From Massiliimalia timonensis (GTDB taxonomy: Bacteria; Bacillota; Clostridia; Oscillospirales; Ruminococcaceae), in assembly GCF_900186585.1 (NCBI RefSeq), contig NZ_FYDD01000003.1:1106448-1170447 (forward strand): 64,000 bases of DNA. The letters run 5' to 3'. This document shows, piece after piece, positions 24,191-32,804 of the stretch. The notes beneath the pieces were generated by a model. It saw nothing but the letters and a program-made list of their open reading frames with translations. It did not search any database and was not told where the DNA came from. How positions within the stretch are numbered: position 1 is the first letter of the stretch; the number at the start of each line of letters is the position of its first letter. The translations under genes and the position numbers were made by a program.

Positions 24191-25768
24191 ATGATCAAGC
24201 GACCGCTTACTTTACTGATAAGCGCTGCATTGACGCTGGGGATCTTCTCCAGCTGTCAGGGCGCTCAGGACACGCCTTCTGCTTCTGATACACCGCAGAC
24301 GAAGGATTCCGTCATCGTTGCTATGGGGCCTACCTCAGAGCCTGAGTCAGGCTTCGACCCGGCTTTTGGCTGGGGCGCCGGGGAGCATGTCCATGAACCG
24401 CTGATCCAGAGCACCCTGACCGTCACAAATCCCGACCTAACGATCGGGAACGACCTTGCGACCAGCTATTCTGCCAGCGAGGATGGGCTGACTTGGACTG
24501 TTACGATCCGAGACGACGTGACCTTTACTGACGGCGAAGCCCTGACCGCCTCTGACGTGGCTTTTACCTACAACACCGTGAAAAAAACAAGCTCTGTCAA
24601 CGATTTTACCATGTTGGACTATGCGGAAGCTGTTGATGATACGACAGTGCTTTTCCATATGTCCACTCCATTTTCTATCTGGCCGTATACTATGGCGATC
24701 GTAGGCATCGTCCCGGAACACGCCTATGACAGTGCTGACTACGGGCAAAACCCCATCGGGTCCGGACGGTATCTTCTAAAGCAATGGGACCGTGGACAGC
24801 AGGTGATTTTGGAGGCAAACCCAGATTATTATGGAGAAACACCTAAAATGAAGCAGGTCACGATCCTCTTTATGGAAGAGGATGCGGCATTTCTTGCTGT
24901 TCAGGCCGGACAGGTAGATCTGTCTTATACTTCCGCCACCTATTCGGATCAGACTCCCTCCGGGTTCCAGTTGCTCTCCTGCGACAGTGTGGACAACCGA
25001 GGCTTTAACCTGCCCGTTACCGGAAACGAAGTCACTTCGGATCTTGCAGTACGCCGTGCCATCAACATCGGGATAGACCGGCAGGAAATGATCGACCATG
25101 TCCTGAACGGTTATGGAACGCCGGCCTATAGCGTCTGCGATCAGATGCCATGGTACAACCCAGATTCTCAGGTCGAATATGATCCTAAAGAGGCTACCCG
25201 TCTTTTGGATGAAGCAGGTTGGGTCATGGGCAGCGACGGTGTCCGGGAAAAGAACGGTGTACGCGCAGAGCTTACTCTGCTTTATTCCAGTGAAGATTCT
25301 GTCCGTCAGGCCCTCTGCGCCGACGCGGCAAACCAGCTTGGAAAGCTGGGGATCTCCTGCACCATCGAGGGCGTAGGCTGGGACACGGCATATGACCGCG
25401 CCTTGTCAGAACCCTTGATCTGGGGCTGGGGCGCTCATACCCCTATGGAGCTTTACAACATCTACCACACGATCGGAGATACTGGTTCTGCCCAGTATTC
25501 CCCCTACTCCAATCCAACTGTTGATACCTACATGGACCAAGCTTTGAAAAGCTCTGATTTGGAGGAATCCTATCAACTGTGGCAGAAATCCCAGTGGGAT
25601 GGCACTACAGGCGTAACACAGGACGGAGATATTCCATGGGTATGGCTGGTAAATGTCAGCCACCTGTACTGGGTCCGCGACGGGCTTCAGGTAGCGGAGC
25701 AGAAGATCCATCCCCATGGACACGGCTGGTCCATTGTCAATAACGTAGACCAATGGAGTTGGTCTTAA
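24191..25768 (+). CDS. ABC transporter substrate-binding lipoprotein (nickel/peptide family, SBP_bac_5)
   Basis: 525 residues. The signal peptide ends in the lipobox FSSC (Cys about residue 20), so it is a lipoprotein on the outer face of the membrane. The fold markers WTVTIRDDVTFTDGEALTA and SDVAFTYNTVKK are classic for family 5 binding proteins (OppA/DppA/NikA). Near the C terminus is a His cluster, HPHGHGW, which suggests metal or metal-chelate binding and fits a nickel or metallophore system. It is first in a five-gene operon laid out like nikABCDE. Confidence 0.85.
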   Translation: MIKRPLTLLISAALTLGIFSSCQGAQDTPSASDTPQTKDSVIVAMGPTSEPESGFDPAFGWGAGEHVHEPLIQSTLTVTNPDLTIGNDLATSYSASEDGLTWTVTIRDDVTFTDGEALTASDVAFTYNTVKKTSSVNDFTMLDYAEAVDDTTVLFHMSTPFSIWPYTMAIVGIVPEHAYDSADYGQNPIGSGRYLLKQWDRGQQVILEANPDYYGETPKMKQVTILFMEEDAAFLAVQAGQVDLSYTSATYSDQTPSGFQLLSCDSVDNRGFNLPVTGNEVTSDLAVRRAINIGIDRQEMIDHVLNGYGTPAYSVCDQMPWYNPDSQVEYDPKEATRLLDEAGWVMGSDGVREKNGVRAELTLLYSSEDSVRQALCADAANQLGKLGISCTIEGVGWDTAYDRALSEPLIWGWGAHTPMELYNIYHTIGDTGSAQYSPYSNPTVDTYMDQALKSSDLEESYQLWQKSQWDGTTGVTQDGDIPWVWLVNVSHLYWVRDGLQVAEQKIHPHGHGWSIVNNVDQWSWS

Positions 25769-25790
25769 AAACCGAAAGGAATCTCTCTCA

Positions 25791-26783
25791 ATGAAACATC
25801 GGCTGCAATTTGCAGGGAAAAAATTGATCCGTATGGCTCTTTTGCTGTTGGGTGTCAGCTTGGCCGCTTTTTTATTGGTCAACGCTTCCCCGCTCGACCC
25901 TCTCCAAACAAACGTGGGGCAGGCGGCGCTGGGATCGATGAGCCAGGAACAGATCGAAAATCTAAAAGCATACTGGGGAACGGATACTCCTCCCGTTCAG
26001 CGGTATTTAAGCTGGCTGGGGGGGATCCTTCAAGGCGATATGGGAACCTCCCTGCTGTACCGCCAGCCGGTAGCTCAGGTCATCGGCCAGCGCCTTGCCA
26101 GTTCCTTCTGGCTGATGGCTTTTGCATGGGTCCTATCCGGGATTTTGGGGCTGCTTCTTGGGATGGCCGCCGGGATGAACCGCGGCAAATGGCCGGACAA
26201 GCTGATCCGGGGATACTGTCTCACGATTTCCAGCACACCAGTCTTTTGGCTTGCCCTTTTACTGCTGATCATTTTCTCGGTATGGCTCGGTATCTTCCCG
26301 ATCGGCCTTTCCGTTCCAATCGGAATGGAGTCCGGCAGCATCACCTTTGCCGATCGTATACAGCATGCGGTCCTTCCTGCGCTTACCTTGAGCATCACAG
26401 GGGTAGCCAATATCGCCCTGCATACCAGGGAAAAAATGATCGATATACTGGATTCTGATTACATCCTGTTTGCCCGTGCCCGCGGGGAAAGCAACCGTTC
26501 TATCCTTTGGCGCCACTGCTTGAGAAATGTAGCGCTTCCCGCCATTACCCTGCAATTTGCTTCGATCAGTGAGATCATCGGCGGTTCGGTCCTGGTGGAA
26601 CAGGTATTTTCTTATCCCGGGCTGGGACAGGCCGCTGTCACCGCCGGGCTGGGTAGTGATCTGCCCCTGCTTCTTGGGATCACAGTAGTCACCGCAGCTA
26701 TGGTTTTCGGTGGAAACCTAGCAGCAGACCTTCTTTACGGGGCAGTTGACCCCAAGATCCGAAAGGGGGCGTCCCGGAAATGA
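25791..26783 (+). CDS. ABC transporter permease (NikB/DppB type)
   Basis: 330 residues with about six membrane segments (IRMALLLLGVSLAAFLLVNA at the N terminus). The inner-membrane coupling loop is ILFARARGESNRSILWRHCLRN, the EAA-like signature, followed by ALPAITLQFASISEIIGGSVLVEQVFSYPGLGQ, typical of DppB/NikB. The stop overlaps the next start by 4 bp (ATGA). It would form the channel with the following permease. Confidence 0.9.
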   Translation: MKHRLQFAGKKLIRMALLLLGVSLAAFLLVNASPLDPLQTNVGQAALGSMSQEQIENLKAYWGTDTPPVQRYLSWLGGILQGDMGTSLLYRQPVAQVIGQRLASSFWLMAFAWVLSGILGLLLGMAAGMNRGKWPDKLIRGYCLTISSTPVFWLALLLLIIFSVWLGIFPIGLSVPIGMESGSITFADRIQHAVLPALTLSITGVANIALHTREKMIDILDSDYILFARARGESNRSILWRHCLRNVALPAITLQFASISEIIGGSVLVEQVFSYPGLGQAAVTAGLGSDLPLLLGITVVTAAMVFGGNLAADLLYGAVDPKIRKGASRK

Positions 26784-27607
26784 ACCACCACTGGAACAAC
26801 CGGCGGTCTGCCGTCTTTTTAGTTTGTATCACTGGGTTGTTATTAGCCGCTGTCACCGCCGCCGGGATTATTCTTTCCGGACAGGCGATGGAAACCGATT
26901 TTACACAAAAAAACCTTACCCCTTCCCTTTCCCATCTGTTTGGGACCGATTGGATGGGGCGGGATATGCTTTCACGGACGCTTACCGGCCTTTCGATGAG
27001 TATTCGTATCGGGGCCTTAACAGCCGCGGTCAGCTCTATTTTAGCTTTAATCCTTGGCACCGCCGCCGCAACGCTTGGCCGGAAAGTAGATGCGGTGATT
27101 TCCTGGTGTATCGACCTTTGTATGGGGATCCCTCACATTTTGCTGGTGATGCTGATCTCTTTGGCGTGCGGGAAAGGATTCCTCGGCGTAGTCGCCGGGG
27201 TGTCTCTCAGCCATTGGCCCTCGTTGGCACGTGTCATCCGCAGTGAAGTTTTGCAGCTGAGGCAGGCGCCGTATATTCAAGCGGCAGAAAAATTGGGAGT
27301 TTCCCGCCTTAACATTGCAAAGCGGCATATTCTGATCCATCTGCTGCCCCAGTTTCTGACCGGGCTGATCCTGCAATTTCCCCACGCAGTCCTGCACGAA
27401 GCCAGCATCACCTTTCTGGGCTTTGGCCTGTCGCCGGAACAACCGGCCATTGGGGTCATCCTATCGGAAAGCATGCGCTACCTCACCACCGGAAAATGGT
27501 GGCTCGCCCTGTTTCCCGGGCTGGCGTTAGTTCTAGTCGTGATTTTGTTTGCCATAACAGGTGAGCACCTGCGCCGTCTGCTTAATCCGGCAAACGTTCA
27601 TCAGTAA
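26780..27607 (+). CDS. ABC transporter permease (NikC/DppC type)
   Basis: 275 residues. It starts at ATG 26780 overlapping the previous stop. Typical DppC/NikC features are HLFGTDWMGRDMLSRTLTGLSMSIRIG near the N terminus, and the coupling helix QAPYIQAAEKLGVSRLNIAKRHIL with HEASITFLGFGLSPEQPAIGVIL. It pairs with the preceding permease. A GGAGGAG ribosome site for the next gene directly follows its stop. Confidence 0.9.
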   Translation: MNHHWNNRRSAVFLVCITGLLLAAVTAAGIILSGQAMETDFTQKNLTPSLSHLFGTDWMGRDMLSRTLTGLSMSIRIGALTAAVSSILALILGTAAATLGRKVDAVISWCIDLCMGIPHILLVMLISLACGKGFLGVVAGVSLSHWPSLARVIRSEVLQLRQAPYIQAAEKLGVSRLNIAKRHILIHLLPQFLTGLILQFPHAVLHEASITFLGFGLSPEQPAIGVILSESMRYLTTGKWWLALFPGLALVLVVILFAITGEHLRRLLNPANVHQ

Positions 27608-27619
27608 AGGAGGAGAAAG

Positions 27620-28555
27620 ATGAACCCAATATTAGAAGTGGAGCATTTGTCGATCTCCTTTACCCAATATCAAACCGGAATGCGGCAGAGGGAACTACAG
27701 GTCGTGCATGACTTATCCCTAACGATAGAAGCCGGGAGCATCGTCGCAGTCGTGGGTTCCAGCGGGTCCGGGAAAAGCCTGCTCGCCCATGGGATTCTTG
27801 GTATCCTGCCGTATAATGCCCACATGGCTGGAATGATCCGTTATCAGGGAAAGCCACTGGACCCGCAGCTTGCAGGACATTTGCGCGGTACTGAAATCGT
27901 CTTGGTTCCTCAGGGCGTCGCCTATCTGGACCCATTGATGAAGATCGGCGCACAGATCCGGAAAGGTAAAAAAGATAAAACAGCCTTGACACGCTGCCGC
28001 AATGTCTTGAACCGCTATGGTCTGGGGCCTGAAACAGAAAACCTGTACCCCTTTGAGCTGTCCGGCGGTATGGCGCGGCGGGTGCTCATCTCCACCGCCG
28101 CTGTGGAATCCCCAAAGCTGATCGTTGCCGACGAACCCACACCAGGGCTGGATGCTGCCGCGGCCAAACGAATCCTAACCCATTTTCGGGAATTGGCAGA
28201 CGATGGCGCCGGAGTGCTTTTGATCACTCACGATCTGGAACTAGCGCTGTCGGTTGCCGACCGTGTCACCGTGATCTATGCAGGGGAAACGATAGAAAAC
28301 GCGGCAGTAACGGACTTTAACAATGGAAAAATTTATCATCCCTATACCAAAGCCCTCTGGAACGCCCTTCCCCAAAATGGGTTTGTCCCAATTTCCGGAA
28401 CACAGCCGTATCCCGGGGAGATCGTATCCGGCTGTTTATTTGCCCCCCGTTGCCCCGATCGCACAAAGGACTGTCAAGAAAAAAATATTCCCTACTCTCC
28501 TGTAGGCGCAGGATATGTCCGTTGTCTGAACGCGAAAAAGGGGGGAATAGTATGA
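27620..28555 (+). CDS. ABC transporter ATPase (NikD/DppD type)
   Basis: 311 residues. Walker A is GSSGSGKS, the signature is LSGGMARRV, Walker B is LIVADEPT, and the switch His is in LLITHDLELALS. The C terminus has the oligopeptide/nickel extension GCLFAPRCPDRTKDC (oligo_HPY domain), whose Cys residues often hold an iron-sulfur cluster or zinc. Its stop overlaps the start of the second ATPase. Confidence 0.9.
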   Translation: MNPILEVEHLSISFTQYQTGMRQRELQVVHDLSLTIEAGSIVAVVGSSGSGKSLLAHGILGILPYNAHMAGMIRYQGKPLDPQLAGHLRGTEIVLVPQGVAYLDPLMKIGAQIRKGKKDKTALTRCRNVLNRYGLGPETENLYPFELSGGMARRVLISTAAVESPKLIVADEPTPGLDAAAAKRILTHFRELADDGAGVLLITHDLELALSVADRVTVIYAGETIENAAVTDFNNGKIYHPYTKALWNALPQNGFVPISGTQPYPGEIVSGCLFAPRCPDRTKDCQEKNIPYSPVGAGYVRCLNAKKGGIV

Positions 28556-29160
28556 TCCTAGAAGGAAAACAGCTGGGTTTCAGCTATCGCCATAAGGGCA
28601 GTTTTCCCGTTCTACAGGATGTGACTCTGTCATTGCGTTCCGGGGAACGGGTTGGGCTTATCGCTCCCAGCGGGCGTGGAAAAACGACATTATGCAAGCT
28701 CCTTGCCGGGTATGAGCAGCCGGATCATGGACAGGTCTTACTAGACGGAAAGCCACTTTCCCGTCACCGTGGATTTTGTCCAGTCCAAATGATCTGGCAG
28801 CATCCGGAGCTTGCTATAGATCCATTGCTTCAACTGAAAAGGACGCTTCAGGAAGCCGGTCCGGTAGAGGAATCTACCTTGCACGCCCTGCAAATCAATC
28901 CCGCTTGGTTAAATCGCTTCCCCTCCGAGCTTTCGGGCGGGGAATTACAGCGTTTCTGCATTGCGCGGGTTTTTCAGCCCGGTCTGCGATTTTTGCTGTG
29001 CGATGAGATCACCGCTATGCTGGATCAAATCACTCAGGCGCAAATTTGGGATTTTTTGATTGCAGAAGCACAAAAACGCGATTTGGGGATGCTGGTCGTC
29101 AGCCACAACCATCATCTGCTTCAAAGGCTTTGTACAAGAATAATCGATCTTTCCATATAA
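28552..29160 (+). CDS. ABC transporter ATPase (NikE/DppF type, short)
   Basis: 202 residues from ATG 28552, overlapping the previous stop (ATGA); the open frame upstream only shadows the previous gene. Walker A is APSGRGKTT, the signature LSGGELQR, Walker B FLLCDEIT, switch His in VVSHNHHLL. It lacks the C-terminal oligo_HPY extension, as is usual for NikE. This would give a heterodimeric ATPase with the preceding protein. A strong terminator follows immediately. Confidence 0.88.
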   Translation: MILEGKQLGFSYRHKGSFPVLQDVTLSLRSGERVGLIAPSGRGKTTLCKLLAGYEQPDHGQVLLDGKPLSRHRGFCPVQMIWQHPELAIDPLLQLKRTLQEAGPVEESTLHALQINPAWLNRFPSELSGGELQRFCIARVFQPGLRFLLCDEITAMLDQITQAQIWDFLIAEAQKRDLGMLVVSHNHHLLQRLCTRIIDLSI

Positions 29161-29198
29161 AAAAACCCGGATCCAGAAAACTGGATCCGGGTTTTTTA
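29161..29198. terminator. Bidirectional terminator
   Basis: AAAAACCCGGATCCAG and its complement form a perfect 16-bp stem with loop AAAA. It closes the ABC operon and may also serve the convergent GH32 gene. The 29200-29303 stretch shows no gene. Confidence 0.9.
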
Positions 29199-29303
29199 CT
29201 AATAGGAGCAGCCATAACCTCTTAACCTCAAAAGAAACGGAAGGCAGAAGCATCATTTATTTTTGCTTCCACATCAGCGGCTCTTTTTATTGATAAATTC
29301 CGC

Positions 29304-30974
29304 TTATTTTCCCCAAACAGAGTTCATACGGTGAACGGATAGCTCAGAAACCGCAGCAGCATCTGCAAATTCGGCAGAAAAGCTTCCATCCGCGCTGTCC
29401 AGATAAAACACCTTCGCCCCTGCTGCTTCCCCATCGTTGAGGAAGATCTCAACTGTGCGGCGGTCGACAAAGATCTCCGCCGTGCAGATCGCAGACACGT
29501 CTGCCGGGAAACGCACCGATTCGGTAGCAACACCGGCTGTTTTGATCTCAGCAACCCCGTTTTGATAAACAAAACGCAGGGAAGCTCCCGGCTGTTGAGC
29601 CAGTACTAATTCAAAATCCGTCTGCCGTTCCATGCAGAGCTTCACATAATAGGAATTTCCGGGAACCTGCTCCAAATGTAATCCCTGCTGTTTTACAGAA
29701 GCGAGTGCTTCCCCTTTCAGGGCGTAGGCCTCCTGTACCGGAAGCATGGTCAGTTTCCCATTTTTGAGATGCAGCTCACGGGGCAGCGACATACTGCCGT
29801 ATGCACCCGGTTCTAAGATTTGATGTTCACTATAAAAGTCCGAGATCCAGCCGATCGCGATCCTGCGGCCTTCATGTTCAAAAGACTGCACTGCATAAAA
29901 GTTCGTACCAAAATCCAAAAGCCCGTCTTGCTCGACCTGCAGTTTCCCATCCTGATAGTTCCCGATATAATACCAAAGCGGCTGATAACGACCATATGCG
30001 TCATGGTACCACATCAGGTCACCAACTGCCACATATTTTCCATCCAGCTCAAAAAAGTCAGGGCATTCGATGGTCTCTATCCCGCCTCTGCTATCGGTCA
30101 AAATCGGTCCTTGGTATTCCCAGCCATCGATCCCGTTTTCAGAGGTAAAGTTCACCAATGCCGGCACGCCGCTGACAGCCGACCCCAGCACCATGTTCCA
30201 CTTGCCACCATAGAAAAACAATTTTGGGTCACGGAAGTTATAAGATACTTCCGGACCAGGACGCTCCACGATCACCTGTTCCGGTTCAAAATGAATGCTG
30301 TCGCGGCTTCGGGTGAACGTCTGATATTCTATGGTTTCCGGTCCATCTTCTAAGGGGCCAAAATGTCTGGTCAGATAAAAAAGGATCTCATCCCCGCTGA
30401 CGACCGCACTCCCCGAAAACGCGCCGCCTTTTGCCTGAGTATTCCCCCGCAGCTCCTCCTGCGGTTCCAGACAGACAGGGAGATGTACCCAATGCATCAA
30501 ATCCTTGCTGGTCGCATGTCCCCAATACATATTGTTCCATTCCTGTCCAAACGGATTATATTGATAATACAGGTGATAATAGCCTTTAAAATAGCATAAG
30601 CCGTTTGGGTCGTTGATCCAGCCCTGATACGGATTAAAATGGTACTGTTCCCGATACGGCGTATCATACCACCGGGCAAGCTTGTCGTTTGTCAGGCAGT
30701 TGCCCTCCACCTGTTCGTTTAAGTAACAGATACCTTTCTCCAGAATATTCTCACACTCACTTAGATAGATGAGAGGGGCATCACAATGCTCCAGCTCTAA
30801 TGTGTATTCCTGATCTTCGGCAAGCGGCAATTTGATCCACCGGTGGTACCCGTTCCCAGCAAGTTCCTCAACTGTTTTTCCCTGGGAATCGATCAGAAGG
30901 ATTTTCCCTTCCTTTCCCTCGTTCGACATGGAGAAGACCTCTATCATATGATAAATACCAGATTGAAATTTCAT
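29304..30974 (-). CDS. GH32 beta-fructosidase (sucrose-6-phosphate hydrolase / fructanase type)
   Basis: 556 residues. The hallmark nucleophile motif is NDPNG at 121-125 (Asp122), the transition-state motif is in YNFRDPKLFFYG, and the acid/base motif is in IETIECPDFFEL, together defining GH32. An unusual 105-residue N-terminal segment precedes the five-blade propeller, and the C-terminal beta-sandwich has VDRRTVEIFLNDG. No signal peptide, so it probably cleaves imported sucrose or fructo-oligosaccharides in the cytoplasm. AAAGGAGG precedes the start. No transporter for fructans is adjacent. Confidence 0.9.
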   Translation of the reverse strand: MKFQSGIYHMIEVFSMSNEGKEGKILLIDSQGKTVEELAGNGYHRWIKLPLAEDQEYTLELEHCDAPLIYLSECENILEKGICYLNEQVEGNCLTNDKLARWYDTPYREQYHFNPYQGWINDPNGLCYFKGYYHLYYQYNPFGQEWNNMYWGHATSKDLMHWVHLPVCLEPQEELRGNTQAKGGAFSGSAVVSGDEILFYLTRHFGPLEDGPETIEYQTFTRSRDSIHFEPEQVIVERPGPEVSYNFRDPKLFFYGGKWNMVLGSAVSGVPALVNFTSENGIDGWEYQGPILTDSRGGIETIECPDFFELDGKYVAVGDLMWYHDAYGRYQPLWYYIGNYQDGKLQVEQDGLLDFGTNFYAVQSFEHEGRRIAIGWISDFYSEHQILEPGAYGSMSLPRELHLKNGKLTMLPVQEAYALKGEALASVKQQGLHLEQVPGNSYYVKLCMERQTDFELVLAQQPGASLRFVYQNGVAEIKTAGVATESVRFPADVSAICTAEIFVDRRTVEIFLNDGEAAGAKVFYLDSADGSFSAEFADAAAVSELSVHRMNSVWGK

Positions 30975-31007
30975 TGTTTTATCCTCCTTTTAGGGTTCCT
31001 GATAATT

Positions 31008-31036
31008 AGGATAACCTCTTTTGGAGAATGTGTCAA
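31008..31036 (-). promoter_or_regulatory. Promoter of the GH32 gene
   Basis: TTGACA (31031-31036) and TATCCT (31008-31013) are 17 bp apart on the minus strand, 34 bp before the start codon. Confidence 0.6.
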
Positions 31037-31127
31037 TACAAATTTAAGACAAACCCGATAATCTCCTCTATCCCCTGCTCTTTAACAGTACACAACCGTC
31101 AAATTTATATCCTCTTTTTACCTTCTG

Positions 31128-31176
31128 TTGACAAACAAACTACTACGTGTTATTATATACCAGTATTAAGTAATAC
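31128..31176 (+). promoter_or_regulatory. Promoter and possible PadR operator
   Basis: TTGACA (31128-31133) and TATTAT (31151-31156) are 17 bp apart. The inverted repeat GTATT/AATAC (31163-31176) directly follows and could bind the product of the next gene. Confidence 0.6.
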
Positions 31177-31216
31177 AAAATACCTATGCTGTAAAATAAC
31201 AGAAAGGGTGATCATA

Positions 31217-31549
31217 TTGGAACATATCACAGAAATGCTGAAAGGAATTTTGGAGGGCTGTGTTTTAGAGATCATTAGCCGAAAGGAAACATATGGTTAC
31301 GAAATTACCCGCCAGTTAAACCGCTTAGGATTTAAAGATGTGGTCGAAGGAACCGTTTATACAATTTTAGTAAGGTTTGAAAAAAACAAGCTGGTAACCG
31401 TCCAAAGAAAGCCCTCAGAACTAGGTCCCCCACGCAAATTTTATCAGTTAAATGATGCAGGGCAGGAAGAATTGCGCCTGTTCTGGAACAAGTGGGATTT
31501 TGTATCCTCAAAAATCAATGAATTAAAGGAGAAGCAAGAACATGAGTAA
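31217..31549 (+). CDS. PadR-family transcriptional regulator
   Basis: About 110 residues from TTG 31217, chosen because AGAAAGGGTG lies just upstream; the frame remains open into unrelated leader sequence. The winged helix is typical: MLKGILEGCVLEIISRKETYGYEI, LNRLGFKDVVEGTVYTILVRFEKNKLV and the Pro-rich wing LGPPRKFYQLNDAGQEEL. The gene overlaps the following DUF1048 gene by 8 bp. PadR proteins usually repress neighbouring stress or export genes. Autorepression is suggested by the inverted repeat at the promoter. Confidence 0.88.
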   Translation: MEHITEMLKGILEGCVLEIISRKETYGYEITRQLNRLGFKDVVEGTVYTILVRFEKNKLVTVQRKPSELGPPRKFYQLNDAGQEELRLFWNKWDFVSSKINELKEKQEHE

Positions 31550-31898
31550 TTTTTTTCAAGACTATTTTAATATCAAGAAAATCATAAAAAGCAAACAGGA
31601 ATATAAACGGCAAATGGCAAGAGTAGACGCCTTGCCGGAAGATTATCAATATGTTTTCAAAAAGATCCAGGAGCACATGTGGAAGTTTACCGCTGGGGCT
31701 GGCTACGATATGATGGAAGTGCACTATGGGTTGATCGATCTGTTTGAAGAAGGCGTAGCTGAAGGAAAAACTGTTTTAGAAGTGACCGGGAAAGATGTTG
31801 CCGGCTTTGTAGACGAACTATTAAAAAATGCCAGAACCTATACTGAAGATCGGCGTACTAAGTTCAATCACGATATTCAAAAAAAATTAGAGTCATAG
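31542..31898 (+). CDS. DUF1048 family protein
   Basis: 118 residues, all-alpha with no membrane segment. The sequence MSNFFQDYFNIKKIIKSKQEYKRQMARVDALP and EYQYVFKKIQEHMW-like helices match the DUF1048 family, small cytoplasmic proteins that are regularly encoded directly after a PadR gene. Their biochemical role is not established. Here the two genes overlap, so they are translationally coupled and probably form one functional unit. Confidence 0.8.
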   Translation: MSNFFQDYFNIKKIIKSKQEYKRQMARVDALPEDYQYVFKKIQEHMWKFTAGAGYDMMEVHYGLIDLFEEGVAEGKTVLEVTGKDVAGFVDELLKNARTYTEDRRTKFNHDIQKKLES

Positions 31899-31913
31899 AA
31901 GATCAAAAAGCCA

Positions 31914-31948
31914 AAAAGTCCGCCGGTGCATGTCCCGGCGGACTTTTC
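31914..31948 (+). terminator. Terminator after the PadR-DUF1048 operon
   Basis: AAAAGTCCGCCGG and CCGGCGGACTTTT form the stem and end in T residues. The following stretch to 32146 holds a TATAAT (32007-32012) but no clear -35 and no gene. Confidence 0.85.
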
Positions 31949-32146
31949 TTACATTATAAATTTTCAGAGTAAACTTCATTCGCATATTGATGAGATATTT
32001 CCATGATATAATAAAGGCATCAAGCAAGGGAGATGGTCCCCATGTATCCTACTATGACTATAGTAATATTATTATAATACATTGATTATAAACTTATTGA
32101 AATATGCCAAATTTTGGAATATTCTGTAGAAGTAGAGGTGAGATGC

Positions 32147-32551
32147 ATGATCAAGAAAAGACAGTTACTTCCAGATGAATTTGACAATAAGATGAAAGCC
32201 CTTGGGAAATTGATCCGTGTAAACCGTCAAAGGAAAAACATGACGATCCAGCAGTTAGCTGTTCAGGCAGACGTCTGTGAATCTTATATATGGCAAATTG
32301 AAATGGGACGAAAAAATATCAGTTATTCCACACTATGGAGGATCTCAGAAATATTGGAGGTGCCAAGCGGACAGCTTTTATATGGAACTGATAGTCAGCT
32401 TACATTTCAAAATGAATGCCCTTTAAAACACGTTTTAAAACAATGCAGCAACTGTCGGAAAAAAGACTTTTTTGATTGCTGCCTCTTAACCGGCTCCGAA
32501 TCTGCAAAATGTATTCTTATCTGCATCAATTCCCTATTAAACAGGGGATGA
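32147..32551 (+). CDS. XRE-family helix-turn-helix regulator with Cys-rich C terminus
   Basis: 134 residues from the ATG at 32147, which has GAGGTGAG upstream. Residues about 20-80 form a Cro/C1-type HTH (LGKLIRVNRQRKNMTIQQLAV, ESYIWQIEMGRKNISYSTLWRI). The C-terminal 45 residues contain nine cysteines (ECPLKHVLKQCSNCRKKDFFDCCLL and later Cys), which suggests zinc or redox sensing. There is no evident partner gene. Target unknown. Confidence 0.75.
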   Translation: MIKKRQLLPDEFDNKMKALGKLIRVNRQRKNMTIQQLAVQADVCESYIWQIEMGRKNISYSTLWRISEILEVPSGQLLYGTDSQLTFQNECPLKHVLKQCSNCRKKDFFDCCLLTGSESAKCILICINSLLNRG

Positions 32552-32635
32552 AAACTATCCAGAAAATGATTTTCTTGGCCAATCAAACCAACGCCAGCTA
32601 TTTTGCTTAGAAGTCCTAAAATAAGAAGCTAACTT

Positions 32636-32691
32636 GAGAAAGAACTCTCTTTTGCGCGGCATACTGCCATACCATCAAGGAGTTCTTTCTC
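32636..32691. repeat. Inverted repeat with 32-nt loop
   Basis: GAGAAAGAACTC (32636-32647) and its complement (32680-32691) could form a hairpin downstream of the XRE gene. There is no T-run, so termination is doubtful. No gene is seen in 32552-32804. Confidence 0.4.
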
Positions 32692-32716
32692 TTGCTTTCT
32701 AGGTTTAAGAAGGCTA

Positions 32717-32745
32717 TTGTAACGCTGTCAAAGATATGGTATGAT
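32717..32745 (+). promoter_or_regulatory. Promoter of the lipoprotein gene
   Basis: TTGTAA (32717-32722) and TATGAT (32740-32745) are 17 bp apart. Confidence 0.55.
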
Positions 32746-32804
32746 GAACATGAGTAAAATAGGTCAAATTTTAATTAGGACAAAAATTGAAAGGAGAACA
32801 TAAA

